Shown: positions 1 through 9,802, numbered from the stretch's first letter. The stretch: DNA of 26,408 bases from Acidimicrobiales bacterium (GCA_030447125.1 JAUJLZ010000005.1:2166-28573); one strand, 5' to 3'. Program-made: numbers and translations. Notes: generated by a model not told the origin, from the letters alone.

Positions 1-1285
1 TCGAGCCCGACGCGTCGACGACGAGGACGAGAAGGTTCCCGACTCGCTCCTCGCGCACCGCTCGGCGTAGGTCGTCGGCGACCAGCGTGCGGGTGTCGAG
101 CGGGTCGGCGGCGCGCCGCACCACGGCGCTCCGGACGGTGGCACCGACGGCGACGGAGCCCACCGGTCCGTCGACGGGGCGGTCGCCGACGAGGCGGCCC
201 CGCGAGCTCTCGGCCAGCGATCGCCGCCCTCCGGAAGCGGACGGCCCGTCCTGACGCGGTGCGGGCAACGGCACGCTGCGGATCGGCGAGGCCGGCTTCG
301 CCTGCCGCTCCGGCGCCGCGCCATCGGCGTCCCGTTCGGGATCATCCGAGCCCTCCGTCTCCACCGACGCCTCCGACGGCGGCCGATCGTCTCGCAGCCC
401 GTCCTCGATCTCCTGGCGGTCGATCCCCGGCTCCTCGAACGGTGACCGGCGGCGCCGGTGGCTCAAGGCCAGTGGTGCCACCCGACGCACGTCGTCGACC
501 GTCACATCGCTCCGGCCCTCCCATCGGGCCAGGGCGTTGGCGGCCCGGCAGATGACGAGATCGGCCCGCAGACCCTCGGCACCGACCCTGGCGCAGAGTG
601 AGGAGATGGTGCGGACCAGCTCGTCGGACAGCTGGGCTGTCCGTCGCTCGCCGAGGCGGTCCCGCAGGGCGTACTCCGCCGCGCCCCATCCTGCCCTGAA
701 CACGTCGGGATCGACGTCGAAGGCCAGCCGCCGCCGCACGGCCTCGGCCCGCTCATCCGGATCGTCGCTGCTGGCCACTTCGACAGACAGGCCGAAGCGA
801 TCGAGGAGCTGGGGGCGCAGGTCACCCTCCTCGGGGTTCATCGAACCGATCAGCACGAACCGGCTCGGGTGGGACTCGGAGATGCCTTCGCGCTCGATGC
901 GGTTCACGCCACTGGCGGCGACGTCAAGGAGTACGTCGACGAGGTGGTCGGGCAGGAGGTTCACCTCGTCCACGTACAGCACGCCGCCATCGGCGGCAGC
1001 GAGCAGGCCAGGGCGTAGCCGCGCCGCTCCTCCGGTCAGGGCGGCCTGGAGATCGAGGGAGCCCACGACCCGGTCCTCGGTCGCGCCGACCGGGAGCTCC
1101 ACGAACGGCGCGCCGTCAGGGAGCAGCGCCGCCAGCCCACGGGCGAGGGTCGACTTGGCGCTGCCCTTCTCGCCCCGCAGCAGGACGCCGCTGATCCTCG
1201 GGTCGAGGGCGTTCAGCAGGAGCGCCAGCTTGACGTCGTCGTGCCCCACGACGGCGGAGAAGGGGAAGCGGCGGTCGGCGCTCAC
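1..1285 (-). CDS. ChlI-ChlD-type (magnesium/cobalt) chelatase subunit, 3' end cut by window edge
   Basis: ATPase partner of the CobN chelatase, predicted to drive cobalt insertion into the corrin ring. I translated 428 codons from a GTG at 1285. The N-terminal AAA+ half is BchI-like: Walker [10 protein letters not shown] at residues 38-46, Walker [13 protein letters not shown] at 100-111, and the family string [19 protein letters not shown] Pro/Arg/Asp-rich linker of about 100 residues follows. The sequence then enters a von Willebrand A domain, and the MIDAS motif DASGS is the last thing before the window edge, so it is a fused ChlI+ChlD protein with its C-terminus missing here. The GTG overlaps the cobN stop (GTGA, 1282-1285), and a GGGAGGAGGGG ribosome-binding site lies just upstream inside cobN. 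Cobalt rather than magnesium is inferred from the operon; no chlorophyll genes are present. Confidence 0.92.
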   Translation of the reverse strand, partial: MSADRRFPFSAVVGHDDVKLALLLNALDPRISGVLLRGEKGSAKSTLARGLAALLPDGAPFVELPVGATEDRVVGSLDLQAALTGGAARLRPGLLAAADGGVLYVDEVNLLPDHLVDVLLDVAASGVNRIEREGISESHPSRFVLIGSMNPEEGDLRPQLLDRFGLSVEVASSDDPDERAEAVRRRLAFDVDPDVFRAGWGAAEYALRDRLGERRTAQLSDELVRTISSLCARVGAEGLRADLVICRAANALARWEGRSDVTVDDVRRVAPLALSHRRRRSPFEEPGIDRQEIEDGLRDDRPPSEASVETEGSDDPERDADGAAPERQAKPASPIRSVPLPAPRQDGPSASGGRRSLAESSRGRLVGDRPVDGPVGSVAVGATVRSAVVRRAADPLDTRTLVADDLRRAVREERVGNLLVLVVDASGS

Positions 1286-4200
1286 CGCCCCTCCTCCCAT
1301 CCCTCGGCCTCGAGCAGGGCGCGTCGCACGGTGTCGAGCGCGGCGTCGTCGGCGTCCCAGAGGCCGCGTTCGTGGGCCTCGAGCAGTCGCTCCGAGATCG
1401 ACCGCAGCGCCCAGGGGTTCGACTGCTCGAAGAACTTGCGCACCTGCGGATCGGCGATGTAGGCGTCTGTGACCCGGTCGTACATCCAGTCCTCGACGAC
1501 GTGGGCGGTGGCGTCGTAGCCGAAGAGGTAGTCGACCGTGGCCGCCATCTCGAAGGCGCCCTTGTAGCCGTGGCGCTGCATGGCGTCGATCCACTTGGGG
1601 TTGACCACCCGGGTCCGGACCACCCGGGCCGCCTCCTCGGCGAGGCTGCGCACCCGGGGCCTCGACGGGTCGGACGAGTCGCCGAACCACGCCCGCGGCT
1701 GCGTGCCGGTGAGGGCGCGGATGGTCGCCACCATGCCGCCGTGGTCCTGCAGGTAGTCGTCGGAGTCGAAGATGTCGTGCTCGCGGTTGTCCTGGTTCTT
1801 CACGGCGACCTGGATGGCGGCGAAGCGACGACGCATGGCGGGCGTCGCCGGGATGCCCATGCCGTGGCGTCCGTAGGAGAACCCGCTCCACGCCTCGTAC
1901 ACCGCGGCCAGGTCCTCGTCGGACCGCCAGCTGCGCGACTCGAGCAACGGCAGGATCCCCGACCCGTAGGCCCCCGGCTTGGCGCCGAAGATGCGCGGGT
2001 CGTCGTCGAAGCCGACCAGACGGAAGGCGTCGTCGAGCAGCTGGACGACGTGGGGGAAGGCATCGCGGAAGAACCCGGAGATGCGGAGGGTAACGTCGAC
2101 CCTGCGCCGGCCGAGCTCCTCATCGGGGACCACCTCCAGGCCGATGACGCGTGCCGACTCCTCGGCCCACACGGGCCGCACCCCGAGCAGGGCCAGCGCC
2201 TGGGCGACGTCATCGCCCATGGTGCGCATGGCGGCCGTGCCCCACACCACCAGGCCCACCGTCTCCGGCTCCTTGCCCTCCTCGTCGCGGTACCGCTGGA
2301 TCAACGCATCGGCCAGCGCGGTGCCGACCTCGTAGGCGAGCGGTGAGGGGACGGCCTTGGGGTCGACCGAGTAGAAGTTGCGGCCCGTCGGCAGCACATG
2401 GGCCATGCCCCGCGTCGGCGCCCCGCTCGGGCCCGAGGGCACCGCCCGCCCGTCGAGGGCGGCGAGCAGGTTCGTGATCTCGTCGGTCGTCCGATGGAGC
2501 CGGGGGACGAGCTGCTCCCCCACCCAACGCAAGGTGGGGTCGTCACCGGTGTAGCGCCAGCCGGTCTCCTGCAGCGCCAGCACGGCGGCGCGGTTCTCGG
2601 CCTCGACGCGGTCGACCTCGTTGCGAGGGGCGTCGGCCGCCAGGCCCCGCCGGAGCGACGGCACGTTGCCCTGGGCGAGCCGGGTCAGGGCGAGCACCAT
2701 GTCGATCTCGGCCTCACCCTGGGGGGCGCGGCCGAGCACGTGGAGCCCGCCGCGGATCTGGGCGTCCTTGAGCTCGCAGAGGTACCCGTCCACGTGGAGG
2801 ACCAGGTCGTCGAAGCGCGCCTCGTCGGGCTCCCCTTCGATGCCGAGGTCGCGATGGATCTCGGCCTGCACCAGGAGGTCCCAGACCTTGGACCGGATCG
2901 CCGGGAGCTTCGCCGGGTCGAGGGCGGCGATCTGCGCGTACTCGTCGAGGAGGCCCTCCAGGCGGGCCAGGTCGTCGTAGGTGTCGGCCCGTGTCATGGG
3001 CGGCAGGAGGTGGTCGATGATCACGGCGTGGGCGCGCCGCTTGGCCTGCGTCCCTTCGCCGGGGTCGTTGACGACGAAGGGGTACACGAGAGGCAGGTCG
3101 CCGAGGGCGGCGTCGGGCCCGCAGCCGGAGGAGAGGCCGACGCCCTTCCCGGGCAGCCACTCGAGGGTTCCGTGCTTGCCGGCGTGGACGACGGCGTCCG
3201 CGCCCCACACCTCGTCGAGCCAGCGGTAGAAGGCCACGTAGTGGTGGGTCGGCGCCAGGTCGGGGGAGTGGTAGATGGCGATCGGGTTGTCGCCGAACCC
3301 GCGGGGAGGTTGGATGGTGAGGAGGACACCACCGAGGTCGATGCCGGGGAAGACCAGCTCGCCGGCATCCACGTACGCGGAGCCCGGGGCCGGGCCCCAA
3401 GCTTCCTCCATCTGCTGGCGGAGCTTGGCGGGGAGCGTGGAGAACCACTGCGCGTACTCCTCTCCGGCCCACCGCCCGACGGCCCGTTCGAGCTGCTCCG
3501 TCGTCAGAGAGTCGCGGTCGTAGGTCAGCGCGGCCGCCAACTCGGCCATCAGCTGGTCACCGTCGGCGGGGACGCGGTCGACGGTGTAGCCGGCGTGGCA
3601 GAGGGCGTGGAGGAGGTCGATGACGCTGGCCGGCGTGTCGAGGCCGACGGCGTTGCCGAGACGGCTGCGCTTCGTCGGGTAAGCCGACAGCACGACGGCG
3701 ATGCGCCGCTGCGGAGCCGGTGTGCGCGCCAGTCGCGCCAGGCGCAGCGCGATCCCGGCGACGCGGGCGACGCGGTCGGGTACTGTGCGGTAGGCGCTGA
3801 CCGGGGCGCCGAGGTCGTCACCGTCGTCCACGACCTCCTTGAAGGAGAACGGCACGGTGATGATGCGCCCGTCGAACTCGGGGATGGCGACACCCATGGC
3901 CACGTCAATGGGGCTGAGGCCGGCGTCTCCCCCCTCCCATGCAGCGATGGATCCCGTGGATGCGACCGCCTGGACGACCGGCACGCCGAGCTCAGCCAGT
4001 GGGCCCGGATCCCAGTCGTCGCCGCCCGTCGCTCCGGCGGCGAGCACGGTCGTGATGATGACATCACAGCCTCGGAGGAGGTTGAGGTCGATGCCGGCGC
4101 GCAGCGAATAGCAGTAGACGGCGACGGCCCGCCCGCCGCGCTGAATGACGGCCTCGGCCAGATCGTCGACGAAGGCGGTGTTCCCGGACAGGAGGTGGGC

Positions 4201-4698
4201 GCGGTAGAAGATGATCCCGACGACCGCTCCGGACCGACCGCCGGCGCGGTCGTCACGGAGCACCCCCCACGCCGGCACCTCGACGGGGGTCTCGAAACCG
4301 AAGCCCCCCATGAGGACCGTGTCAGCCACGAACCGCAGGAGGTGCTCCATGTTTCGGAGGCCGCCATGGGCGAGGTACTCGAAGGCAGTGGCGACGGTCG
4401 CTGAGGGCGCGGTCGACAGCGAGGTGAGCTCGGCGTCAGGCGACGCCTCGCCGCCGAAGGCCAGGAGCGGGATGCGCTCGCCGAGGCACCGGTTCCGGAG
4501 GTCGTCGAAGCCCTCTTCCCAGCCGCCCCGGCCACCGAGCAGCCGGACGAGGACGACGTCGACGCCGTCGAGCTCCGGCGTGCGGAGCTGGGTCGACGGG
4601 TTGGCCGCCCGGACGGCCGGGAAGCCCGCGGGCAGACCTTCCAGCACCGTTCGCAGTGCCAGGATCTCGGTGTCGGCGTTGGTGAGGAACAGGATCAT
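1282..4698 (-). CDS. cobN: Cobaltochelatase large subunit CobN
   Basis: Large, porphyrinoid-binding subunit of the ATP-dependent cobalt chelatase, which inserts Co2+ into hydrogenobyrinic acid a,c-diamide in the late-insertion (aerobic) pathway. The product is 1138 aa, normal for CobN/BchH. The diagnostic stretch [17 protein letters not shown] lies near residue 507, preceded by [20 protein letters not shown] and followed by [16 protein letters not shown] and a conserved [14 protein letters not shown] segment. The ATG at 4698 was chosen because the open frame further upstream overlaps cobQ in another frame, and because [15 protein letters not shown] is a normal CobN N-terminus with AAGGGG 7 nt upstream. 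It overlaps the cobQ stop as ATGA (4695-4698). It is followed directly by its ChlI-ChlD ATPase partner. Magnesium chelatase BchH is a paralogue, but the context favours cobalt. Confidence 0.95.
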   Translation of the reverse strand: MILFLTNADTEILALRTVLEGLPAGFPAVRAANPSTQLRTPELDGVDVVLVRLLGGRGGWEEGFDDLRNRCLGERIPLLAFGGEASPDAELTSLSTAPSATVATAFEYLAHGGLRNMEHLLRFVADTVLMGGFGFETPVEVPAWGVLRDDRAGGRSGAVVGIIFYRAHLLSGNTAFVDDLAEAVIQRGGRAVAVYCYSLRAGIDLNLLRGCDVIITTVLAAGATGGDDWDPGPLAELGVPVVQAVASTGSIAAWEGGDAGLSPIDVAMGVAIPEFDGRIITVPFSFKEVVDDGDDLGAPVSAYRTVPDRVARVAGIALRLARLARTPAPQRRIAVVLSAYPTKRSRLGNAVGLDTPASVIDLLHALCHAGYTVDRVPADGDQLMAELAAALTYDRDSLTTEQLERAVGRWAGEEYAQWFSTLPAKLRQQMEEAWGPAPGSAYVDAGELVFPGIDLGGVLLTIQPPRGFGDNPIAIYHSPDLAPTHHYVAFYRWLDEVWGADAVVHAGKHGTLEWLPGKGVGLSSGCGPDAALGDLPLVYPFVVNDPGEGTQAKRRAHAVIIDHLLPPMTRADTYDDLARLEGLLDEYAQIAALDPAKLPAIRSKVWDLLVQAEIHRDLGIEGEPDEARFDDLVLHVDGYLCELKDAQIRGGLHVLGRAPQGEAEIDMVLALTRLAQGNVPSLRRGLAADAPRNEVDRVEAENRAAVLALQETGWRYTGDDPTLRWVGEQLVPRLHRTTDEITNLLAALDGRAVPSGPSGAPTRGMAHVLPTGRNFYSVDPKAVPSPLAYEVGTALADALIQRYRDEEGKEPETVGLVVWGTAAMRTMGDDVAQALALLGVRPVWAEESARVIGLEVVPDEELGRRRVDVTLRISGFFRDAFPHVVQLLDDAFRLVGFDDDPRIFGAKPGAYGSGILPLLESRSWRSDEDLAAVYEAWSGFSYGRHGMGIPATPAMRRRFAAIQVAVKNQDNREHDIFDSDDYLQDHGGMVATIRALTGTQPRAWFGDSSDPSRPRVRSLAEEAARVVRTRVVNPKWIDAMQRHGYKGAFEMAATVDYLFGYDATAHVVEDWMYDRVTDAYIADPQVRKFFEQSNPWALRSISERLLEAHERGLWDADDAALDTVRRALLEAEGWEEGR

Positions 4699-6194
4699 CG
4701 GGGTGCCCCTTCGGCAAGCAGGTGGTCGAGCGCGTGGCGGTCGACGTGGCCTTCGATCAGGTCGGCGAGCCGCTCGAACTGCGACTCGCGCGCGGCCGCG
4801 AACGAGACGCCGGCAGGGATGAACGACTTGTCCCGGCGGCGACCGACCTCGGTCAGGAACGTGGCCCGGAAGGCGTCCTCCTCGAACATGCCGTGGAGGC
4901 TCGTGCCCAGCACGCCGGCGTCGTCGAGGTCGACAGCGCCGTCGCCCTCGGTGCCGTAGACGTCGTCGAGGTGCACCCACCCTGCGGCCTGTGCGCCCCG
5001 CTCCGTGGTGCCGTGACGGATCTCGTAGGAACCCACGCGCCGGCCCATGGCGATGCCGCGCCGCTGGCGGGTGATCTTGCGAGCGCCGAAGGTCGTGGTC
5101 ACGTCGAGCCAGCCGAGGGCCTTGACCTCGCCCCGCTTCGACTCGACGTCGTCGCGGATGTGCCGGCCGAGCATCTGGTAGCCGCCGCAGATGCCGAGCA
5201 CCAGCGCGCCGCCGCGCCGCCGCTCGGCGATCGCCTCGTCGAGCCGGCGGGCCCGGAGCCACTCGAGGTCGGCCACCGTCGCCTTCGTCCCCGGGAGGAT
5301 CACCAGGTCAGGCGAGCCGAGAGCGTTGGCCGAGTCGACGAGGCGGACCGAGACGCCCGGCTCGATGGCGAGAGCGTCGAGATCGGTGAAGTTGGACAGG
5401 CGCGGGAAGTGGATCGCGGCCACGTCGAGGCTGTCGCTGACCGCCGGGGCGGCGGCGCACGGTCGGTGGCCGGCGAGGGCGAGCGAGTCCTCGGCGTCGA
5501 GGGCCACATCGTGCAGGAAGGGCAGTACGCCGAGGGTTGGCACGCCGCATCGTCGCTGGAGGTCGGCGATCCCGCTCCCGAGAAGCGCGGGGTCGCCGCG
5601 GAACTTGTTGATGAAGAAGCCGCGCACAAGAGGGCGGTAGTGGTCGGGCAACAGGGCCACGGTGCCATAGAGCGCGGCGAAGACCCCACCGCGATCGATG
5701 TCCCCCACGACGACGGCCGGGAGGCCGCTTTCGAACGCGATCCGGAGGTTGACGATGTCGTGGTCGAGCAGGTTGATCTCCGCCGGGCTGCCGGCGCCCT
5801 CCACGATGACGATGTCGTAGCGACTGCGCAGATCGGCAAGCGCCTCGAGTACCAGGTCGAGCAGCGCCGGCTTCATCTCGTGGTACTCCTGGGCGCTGAA
5901 GTGCCCGACCGGCTCGCCCTTTACGACGACCTGGCTCGTACGTTCGCCTGTGGGCTTGAGGAGGATCGGATTCATCGCCACCTCGGGCTCGGTAAGGGCC
6001 GCCAAGGCCTGTGCGCCCTGGGCGCGCCCGATCTCGTGGCCGCTCGGGGTCACGAACGAGTTCAACGCCATGTTCTGTGCTTTGAACGGCGCGACCCGCA
6101 CGCCCTGGCGTGCAAGCATCCGGCACAGCCCGGTGACGAGGTGGCTCTTGCCGGCGTCGCTCGTCGTCCCGCACACCATCAGGCCGCCGCGCAC
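4695..6194 (-). CDS. cobQ: Cobyric acid synthase CobQ/CbiP
   Basis: Glutamine-dependent amidase that amidates the b, d, e and g carboxylates of adenosylcobyrinic acid a,c-diamide to give adenosylcobyric acid. Length is 499 aa, typical. The N-terminal ATP-binding domain carries the CobQ P-loop VCGTTSDAGKS near residues 7-17, then FKAQNMALNSFVT and IVEGAGSPAEINL. The C-terminal triad glutaminase domain has LVLGICGGYQMLG with nucleophile Cys336, and a late GTSLHGMFEEDAFR containing the triad His. I chose the GTG at 6194 because GGAG lies 8 nt upstream and the extra five residues match the usual distance to the P-loop. An ATG at 6179 in a TGATG junction with the previous gene is the alternative start. 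It overlaps the aminotransferase gene upstream by 16 bp and cobN downstream by 4 bp. Confidence 0.95.
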   Translation of the reverse strand: MRGGLMVCGTTSDAGKSHLVTGLCRMLARQGVRVAPFKAQNMALNSFVTPSGHEIGRAQGAQALAALTEPEVAMNPILLKPTGERTSQVVVKGEPVGHFSAQEYHEMKPALLDLVLEALADLRSRYDIVIVEGAGSPAEINLLDHDIVNLRIAFESGLPAVVVGDIDRGGVFAALYGTVALLPDHYRPLVRGFFINKFRGDPALLGSGIADLQRRCGVPTLGVLPFLHDVALDAEDSLALAGHRPCAAAPAVSDSLDVAAIHFPRLSNFTDLDALAIEPGVSVRLVDSANALGSPDLVILPGTKATVADLEWLRARRLDEAIAERRRGGALVLGICGGYQMLGRHIRDDVESKRGEVKALGWLDVTTTFGARKITRQRRGIAMGRRVGSYEIRHGTTERGAQAAGWVHLDDVYGTEGDGAVDLDDAGVLGTSLHGMFEEDAFRATFLTEVGRRRDKSFIPAGVSFAAARESQFERLADLIEGHVDRHALDHLLAEGAPR

Positions 6195-7063
6195 AACGCC
6201 TTCTCCAACCGCTCGAGCCCGGCCTCGTCGGGGACGGCGATGCGGACGTGGTCGGCGAGGCCGAAGCTGGCGCAGTCGCGGACGATCACGCCGGCGGGGG
6301 CCAGGCGCTCCCGGAGGCCGGCGGCGCCGGCGCACAGCACGTAGTTGGCATCGCTCGGGTAAGGCTCGAGCCCGTTCGCCCGGAGAAGGGAGGTGAGCGA
6401 CGTGCGCAGCCCGGCCACGGCCGATGCCCACCTGGGCAGATCCGCCAACGCCAGCAGGTCGGGCAGCGCGGCCACGGCGAGGCCGTTCACCGACCAGGCC
6501 GGCTGTGCGGCACGGGCCTGGCCCACCAACGCCTTGTCGGCGAGAAGGTACCCGATGCGGAGCCCGGGGCAAGCGAAGAGCTTCGTCAGCGACCCGACGA
6601 CGACGGGCCGGCGGCCTGCCGTCCACCGTCCGGTGGCCAGCGGGTAGAAGGCCTCATCCCAGACGTTCGCGGTCACGTCGGCGCCAGCCAGGCTGCCCAT
6701 CGGGTTGTGGGGGTCGGAGCGCCAGAGGGGGCCCGTCTCGCGGCGGGGATAGAGGCCGAAGTCAGGCTCGACAACCGTCCCGCCGAGCAGGCCGGCGACC
6801 AGCGTGATGGCCTCGGCACCGCCGTTCGTCAACAGGAGTCGTTCGTCGGCGACGCCCATGGCCTCCGCGAGCGCGGCCGTGGCGATCGCCGGGTCCGGGT
6901 AGCGCCGCAAGCTGGCGAGGTGGCGGGCCACCACCGGCGCCGGGTCCGGGGCCACCGGGTTGAGGCTGGCCGAGAGGTCGACCACCGATCGCGGGTCGAG
7001 GCCGAGTGCCTCGGCCACCTGCGCGCCGTCCCCGCCGTGGCGCCCGGCGGCAAGGATGCTCAC
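6179..7063 (-). CDS. CobC/CobD-type PLP aminotransferase (L-threonine-phosphate decarboxylase family), compact
   Basis: Fold-type I PLP enzyme of the histidinol-phosphate aminotransferase/CobD family. In cobalamin synthesis this family makes (R)-1-aminopropan-2-ol O-phosphate from threonine phosphate for attachment by CbiB. The N-terminus (AAGRHGGD, DLSASLNPVAPDP, LRRYPDP, LLTNGGAEAITLVAG) is typical of CobD/CobC. The predicted Schiff-base lysine is Lys161 in SLTKLFACPGLRIGY, and an NPMG element stands in for the NPNNP motif. At 294 aa the protein is shorter than the usual 330-360; the shortening lies between the PDFGLYPRR segment and the lysine motif. The GTG at 7063 overlaps the cbiB stop (GTGA, 7060-7063). 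Family membership is clear, but decarboxylase versus another aminotransferase activity cannot be told from sequence. Confidence 0.88.
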   Translation of the reverse strand: MSILAAGRHGGDGAQVAEALGLDPRSVVDLSASLNPVAPDPAPVVARHLASLRRYPDPAIATAALAEAMGVADERLLLTNGGAEAITLVAGLLGGTVVEPDFGLYPRRETGPLWRSDPHNPMGSLAGADVTANVWDEAFYPLATGRWTAGRRPVVVGSLTKLFACPGLRIGYLLADKALVGQARAAQPAWSVNGLAVAALPDLLALADLPRWASAVAGLRTSLTSLLRANGLEPYPSDANYVLCAGAAGLRERLAPAGVIVRDCASFGLADHVRIAVPDEAGLERLEKALCAAA

Positions 7064-7944
7064 CGAGCGATCCCGTGGATCGTCAACGATGCCGCCAACG
7101 CCAGCGCGACGTGTCTCGACAGGGTGATGGCCCGGCTGATGTCCGCCGGATCGGCCGGGCGGCCTGATCCGAGGGTTGGCCGCAGCTCGACGCGGTCTGC
7201 GTAGCGGTTCTCGCCCCCGAGCCGGAGGCCGAGCGCCGCGGCGAACGCGGCCTCGGCGACGCCGCCGCTCGGCGAGGGATGGGCGGCGGCATCGCAACGT
7301 ACCGTCGCCCACACCGCTCCGGCGGCCGAAGGGCGGACGGCGGCCACGAGGCACGCGGTGGCCCGCGCCGGGCCGAAGTTGGCGAGGTCGTCGAGGCGGG
7401 CACTGGCCCAGCCGTACCGGAGGTAGCGCTCGTTGCGGTGCCCCACCATCGCGTCGAGGGTGTTCACGGCGCGATACCCGAACGCCCCCGGAGCCCCCAG
7501 CGCCGCGGCCCACAGCGCAGGCGCGACCACGGCGTCGACGGTGTTCTCGGCCACCGACTCCACGACGGCCCGAGCGATCTCCTTCTCGTCCAGGCCGGAT
7601 GGGTCGCGACCGACGAGGGCGGGCAGGAGCTCCCTGGCCTGCTCGAGGTGGCCATGGGTGAGCACCCGAGCGACGTCGGCCGCGGCGTCGCCGAGCGCCT
7701 TGCCAGCGACGGCGAGGTAGGTCGCGACCGCGGTGGAGCGGACGCTCACGCCCGCAGCCACGCCGACGGTGAGGCCCGCCGCGGCATGGCCCGTCCCGGC
7801 CGCGCGGTGGTCGCGGTGCAGGTGGCGCTCCACCGAACGCATCACCCGTCCGAACACCGAGAGCGGGTGCGGCGAGATGGCCGGCTCGCCGAGAGCGGCG
7901 TCGGCGAGGACCCCGAGGGCGGCCTCGAGCGAGCGGCGTCTCAC
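7060..7944 (-). CDS. cbiB: Adenosylcobinamide-phosphate synthase CbiB (CobD in Pseudomonas nomenclature)
   Basis: Integral membrane enzyme that joins adenosylcobyric acid to aminopropanol phosphate, giving adenosylcobinamide phosphate. The product is 294 aa, close to the usual 300-320. The N-terminus reads LGVLADAALGEPAISPHPLS, matching the family start in which a hydrophobic helix is followed by a D-x-x-x-G-x-P segment. The central hallmark VAENTVDAVVAPALWAAALG is followed by FGYRAVNTLDAMVGHRNERY and ARLDDLANFGPAR, all diagnostic of CbiB. Several hydrophobic stretches, including residues 70-85 and the C-terminus, fit a multi-pass membrane protein. The start is the GTG at 7944 inside a GTGA overlap with cobS. 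It lies directly upstream of the aminotransferase that makes its substrate. Confidence 0.95.
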   Translation of the reverse strand: MRRRSLEAALGVLADAALGEPAISPHPLSVFGRVMRSVERHLHRDHRAAGTGHAAAGLTVGVAAGVSVRSTAVATYLAVAGKALGDAAADVARVLTHGHLEQARELLPALVGRDPSGLDEKEIARAVVESVAENTVDAVVAPALWAAALGAPGAFGYRAVNTLDAMVGHRNERYLRYGWASARLDDLANFGPARATACLVAAVRPSAAGAVWATVRCDAAAHPSPSGGVAEAAFAAALGLRLGGENRYADRVELRPTLGSGRPADPADISRAITLSRHVALALAASLTIHGIAR

Positions 7945-8669
7945 CAGGCTCCCGCGGCGGCGAGGAGGCCGCAGCTCTCACCGACGATTCCAGCGGCTCC
8001 GAGCACGTCGCCGGTGAACCCACCGACGCTTCGCCGGGCCAGGAGGAGCACGCCCGCGGCCCCGGCGGCCGCGGCCACCATCGTGACCGGGCCGTGCACG
8101 GGGCGCCACAGCGCACTGGCGGCCAGGGCGACCGCCAGACCGGCGACGAGGCCGAGCTCACCGCGCCGGCTCCCATCCTGCGGCCGGAAGGCCGTCGCCA
8201 GGCCTCCGTCGTGACGGGCGTAGGCGAGTCGCCCTGCGGCCAGGGCCATGGCGGTGCGGGACAGGCACCACAAGGCGCCGAGGAGGAGCGGCGCCGGCGC
8301 GATCGTCGCCAGTGTCGCCCATCGCAACAGGAGCACGGAGACGGCGGCGCCGACCCCGAAGGCGCCCGCGTCAGGCTGGCGCATGACCTCCAGCCGTCGC
8401 TGCGGCGAGAGGTGGGCAAGGAGCCCGTCGGCGGCGTCGACCAGCCCGTCGAGGTGGAGTAGCCCCGTGAGCGCCAAGTCAGCGATGACCACGACGGCCG
8501 CCGTCACCAGCGGTGCCCACAAGCGACCACCGCCCCACCACAGGCCGCCGAGGGTGAGGCCCATGGCCAGCCCGACGACAGGGAACCACGCGAGGGCGGC
8601 GGGTGAGGGCACAGCCGCCCCGCCCAGCGGTGTGAGGAACCCGACGGCTTGGCGCAGGCCGACGCTCAA
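7941..8669 (-). CDS. cobS: Adenosylcobinamide-GDP ribazoletransferase CobS
   Basis: Cobalamin (5'-phosphate) synthase, a membrane enzyme that transfers alpha-ribazole (phosphate) to adenosylcobinamide-GDP in the last part of nucleotide-loop assembly. The product is 242 aa. The hallmark HLDGLVDAADGLLA (about residues 70-83) carries the acidic residues expected to bind metal, and is followed by RRLEVMRQPDAGAFGVGA and the C-terminal GGFTGDVLGAAGIVGE, all conserved in CobS. Five or six Leu/Ala/Val-rich segments predict a polytopic protein. The best start is the TTG at 8669: it forms a TTGA overlap with the cobU stop, has GGAG 5 nt upstream, and yields the usual N-terminus MSVGLRQAVGFLTPLGG. The upstream open frame overlaps cobU and is not used. 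Confidence 0.94.
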   Translation of the reverse strand: MSVGLRQAVGFLTPLGGAAVPSPAALAWFPVVGLAMGLTLGGLWWGGGRLWAPLVTAAVVVIADLALTGLLHLDGLVDAADGLLAHLSPQRRLEVMRQPDAGAFGVGAAVSVLLLRWATLATIAPAPLLLGALWCLSRTAMALAAGRLAYARHDGGLATAFRPQDGSRRGELGLVAGLAVALAASALWRPVHGPVTMVAAAAGAAGVLLLARRSVGGFTGDVLGAAGIVGESCGLLAAAGAW

Positions 8670-9154
8670 CGCCGCTCCAGGCGCAGGACGCGTCCCGCCA
8701 CCACGAGCAGGACCTCGTCGCTCACGTCGGCGACGGCGTGGTTGAGCTCCCCGAGGACGTCGCGGAAGCGCCGGCCCGACTCGCTCGACGGGTGGACGCC
8801 CATTCCGACCTCGTCCGACACGACGACGGTGTCGCCGCCCCGCTCCCGGAGGGCCCGGCACAGCTCGGCCACGGGCACCGTGAGGTCGTTCGTGCCCGCG
8901 ATCCACGTCCCGAGGGCGTCGACGAGGACCGTCCCTCCGGTCCGTCGGAGGACGTGGGGCAAATCGAGCTCGACTTCCACCGTCGCCCACTCGGCCGGTC
9001 GGCGGAGGCGGTGCGCCTGGATCCGGGCTGCCATCTCGGCGTCGCCCGCCCTTCCGGTGGCGACATAGGTGACGTCGCCGGTCGTGGCCGCGGCCAGCCG
9101 CTCGGCCACGGCGCTCTTGCCGGACCTGGCACCTCCGAGGACGAGGGTGATCAC
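8666..9154 (-). CDS. cobU: Adenosylcobinamide kinase / adenosylcobinamide-phosphate guanylyltransferase CobU (CobP)
   Basis: Bifunctional enzyme that phosphorylates adenosylcobinamide and transfers GMP to it, activating the intermediate for CobS. The product is 162 aa, slightly short for the family (about 170-190). The Walker A motif GGARSGKS is at residues 6-13. The guanylyl-acceptor region is recognisable as VATGRAGDAEMAARIQAHR, with the His of AARIQAH matching the guanylylated histidine of the family. The motif SDEVGMGVHPSSESGRRFRD followed by LGELNHAVA is the standard CobU C-terminal signature. The GTG at 9154 is the start: it immediately precedes the P-loop strand (VITLVLGGARSGK) and overlaps the cbiZ stop as GTGA (9151-9154). 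No strong ribosome-binding site is seen, so translational coupling to cbiZ is likely. Confidence 0.95.
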   Translation of the reverse strand: MITLVLGGARSGKSAVAERLAAATTGDVTYVATGRAGDAEMAARIQAHRLRRPAEWATVEVELDLPHVLRRTGGTVLVDALGTWIAGTNDLTVPVAELCRALRERGGDTVVVSDEVGMGVHPSSESGRRFRDVLGELNHAVADVSDEVLLVVAGRVLRLERR

Positions 9155-9771
9155 GGGCGCGAGGCCAGGACGGCGGTGTGGACGGCGCGTGCGAGCCGTG
9201 CTCCCCACAGCGACCGGGGGCCGCCGAAGTCTTGCGCTCGGCCCTCGTCGGGGCACAGCAGGCACAGCGCGTCGGTGGCTGTGCCGGTGGCGTCAACCCC
9301 GAGGTCCCGCAACGCCTGCGCCTTCGCTTCGGTCGCCGTCGCGACGGCGTTCACCAAGGCGGCATCGGAGAGCCGTTCCGGAAGGATCGCCATCACGTTG
9401 ATGGTCCCGGCCATCGGCACCGGTCTCGGGTCGTGGGGGGCCGCCGCGAGGAGAGGGTGGCCGAGCCCCACGGTAGCGGTGACCTCGACCCCCCCGTCGC
9501 TGGCGGAGGTGTACGAGCGCACATCGGCTGCGGTCAGCATCCCGACGCCTCGGCCCGGTAGGCCCAGCGAGACACCGAGCTTTGCGAGGTGGCGATCGGG
9601 ATCCCGGCGGGCGTAGCTCGCGGGGACCTGGGCGTTCACCACCCAGCGGCGCACACCGAGCCCTCCACCGTGGGGCGACGAGGCGATGGCGCGCAGCGGC
9701 GGGGAGAAGCGCCAGAGCAGGAGGGGGAGATCGTTGCCTGCCTCACGGCGCACACGGAGCTGGAGTTGCAT
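9151..9771 (-). CDS. cbiZ: Adenosylcobinamide amidohydrolase CbiZ
   Basis: CbiZ hydrolyses the aminopropanol arm of adenosylcobinamide to give adenosylcobyric acid, which feeds back to CbiB for salvage or lower-ligand remodelling. The product is 206 aa, the size of a single CbiZ domain. Family landmarks in order: ASSPHGGGLGVRRWVVNAQV, GMLTAADVRSYTSASDGGV, AGTINVMAILPERLSDAAL and TATEAKAQALRDLGVDATG. The start is the ATG at 9771, with GAGG 11 nt upstream; the same frame stays open further upstream, but there it runs through the riboswitch. It is the first gene of the minus-strand operon and directly follows the cobalamin riboswitch. Its presence with a full de novo arm-attachment set suggests dual synthesis and salvage. 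Confidence 0.92.
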   Translation of the reverse strand: MQLQLRVRREAGNDLPLLLWRFSPPLRAIASSPHGGGLGVRRWVVNAQVPASYARRDPDRHLAKLGVSLGLPGRGVGMLTAADVRSYTSASDGGVEVTATVGLGHPLLAAAPHDPRPVPMAGTINVMAILPERLSDAALVNAVATATEAKAQALRDLGVDATGTATDALCLLCPDEGRAQDFGGPRSLWGARLARAVHTAVLASRP

Positions 9772-9802
9772 CGCTGGTTCGTCCTCGCGTCGACCGGATG
9801 GA

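Noticed and set aside
537..1472. Plus-strand open frame of 311 codons at the left end
   Set aside because: Antisense to the ChlI-ChlD gene, whose Walker A, Walker B and MIDAS motifs are clear on the minus strand.
2398..4404. Long open frame on the plus strand (668 codons) opposite cobN
   Set aside because: It is fully antisense to a clear CobN and has no recognisable domain. Long antisense frames are expected in very GC-rich DNA.
4722..6344. Long plus-strand open frame (540 codons) opposite cobQ
   Set aside because: Antisense to cobQ, with composition typical of a shadow frame and no motifs.
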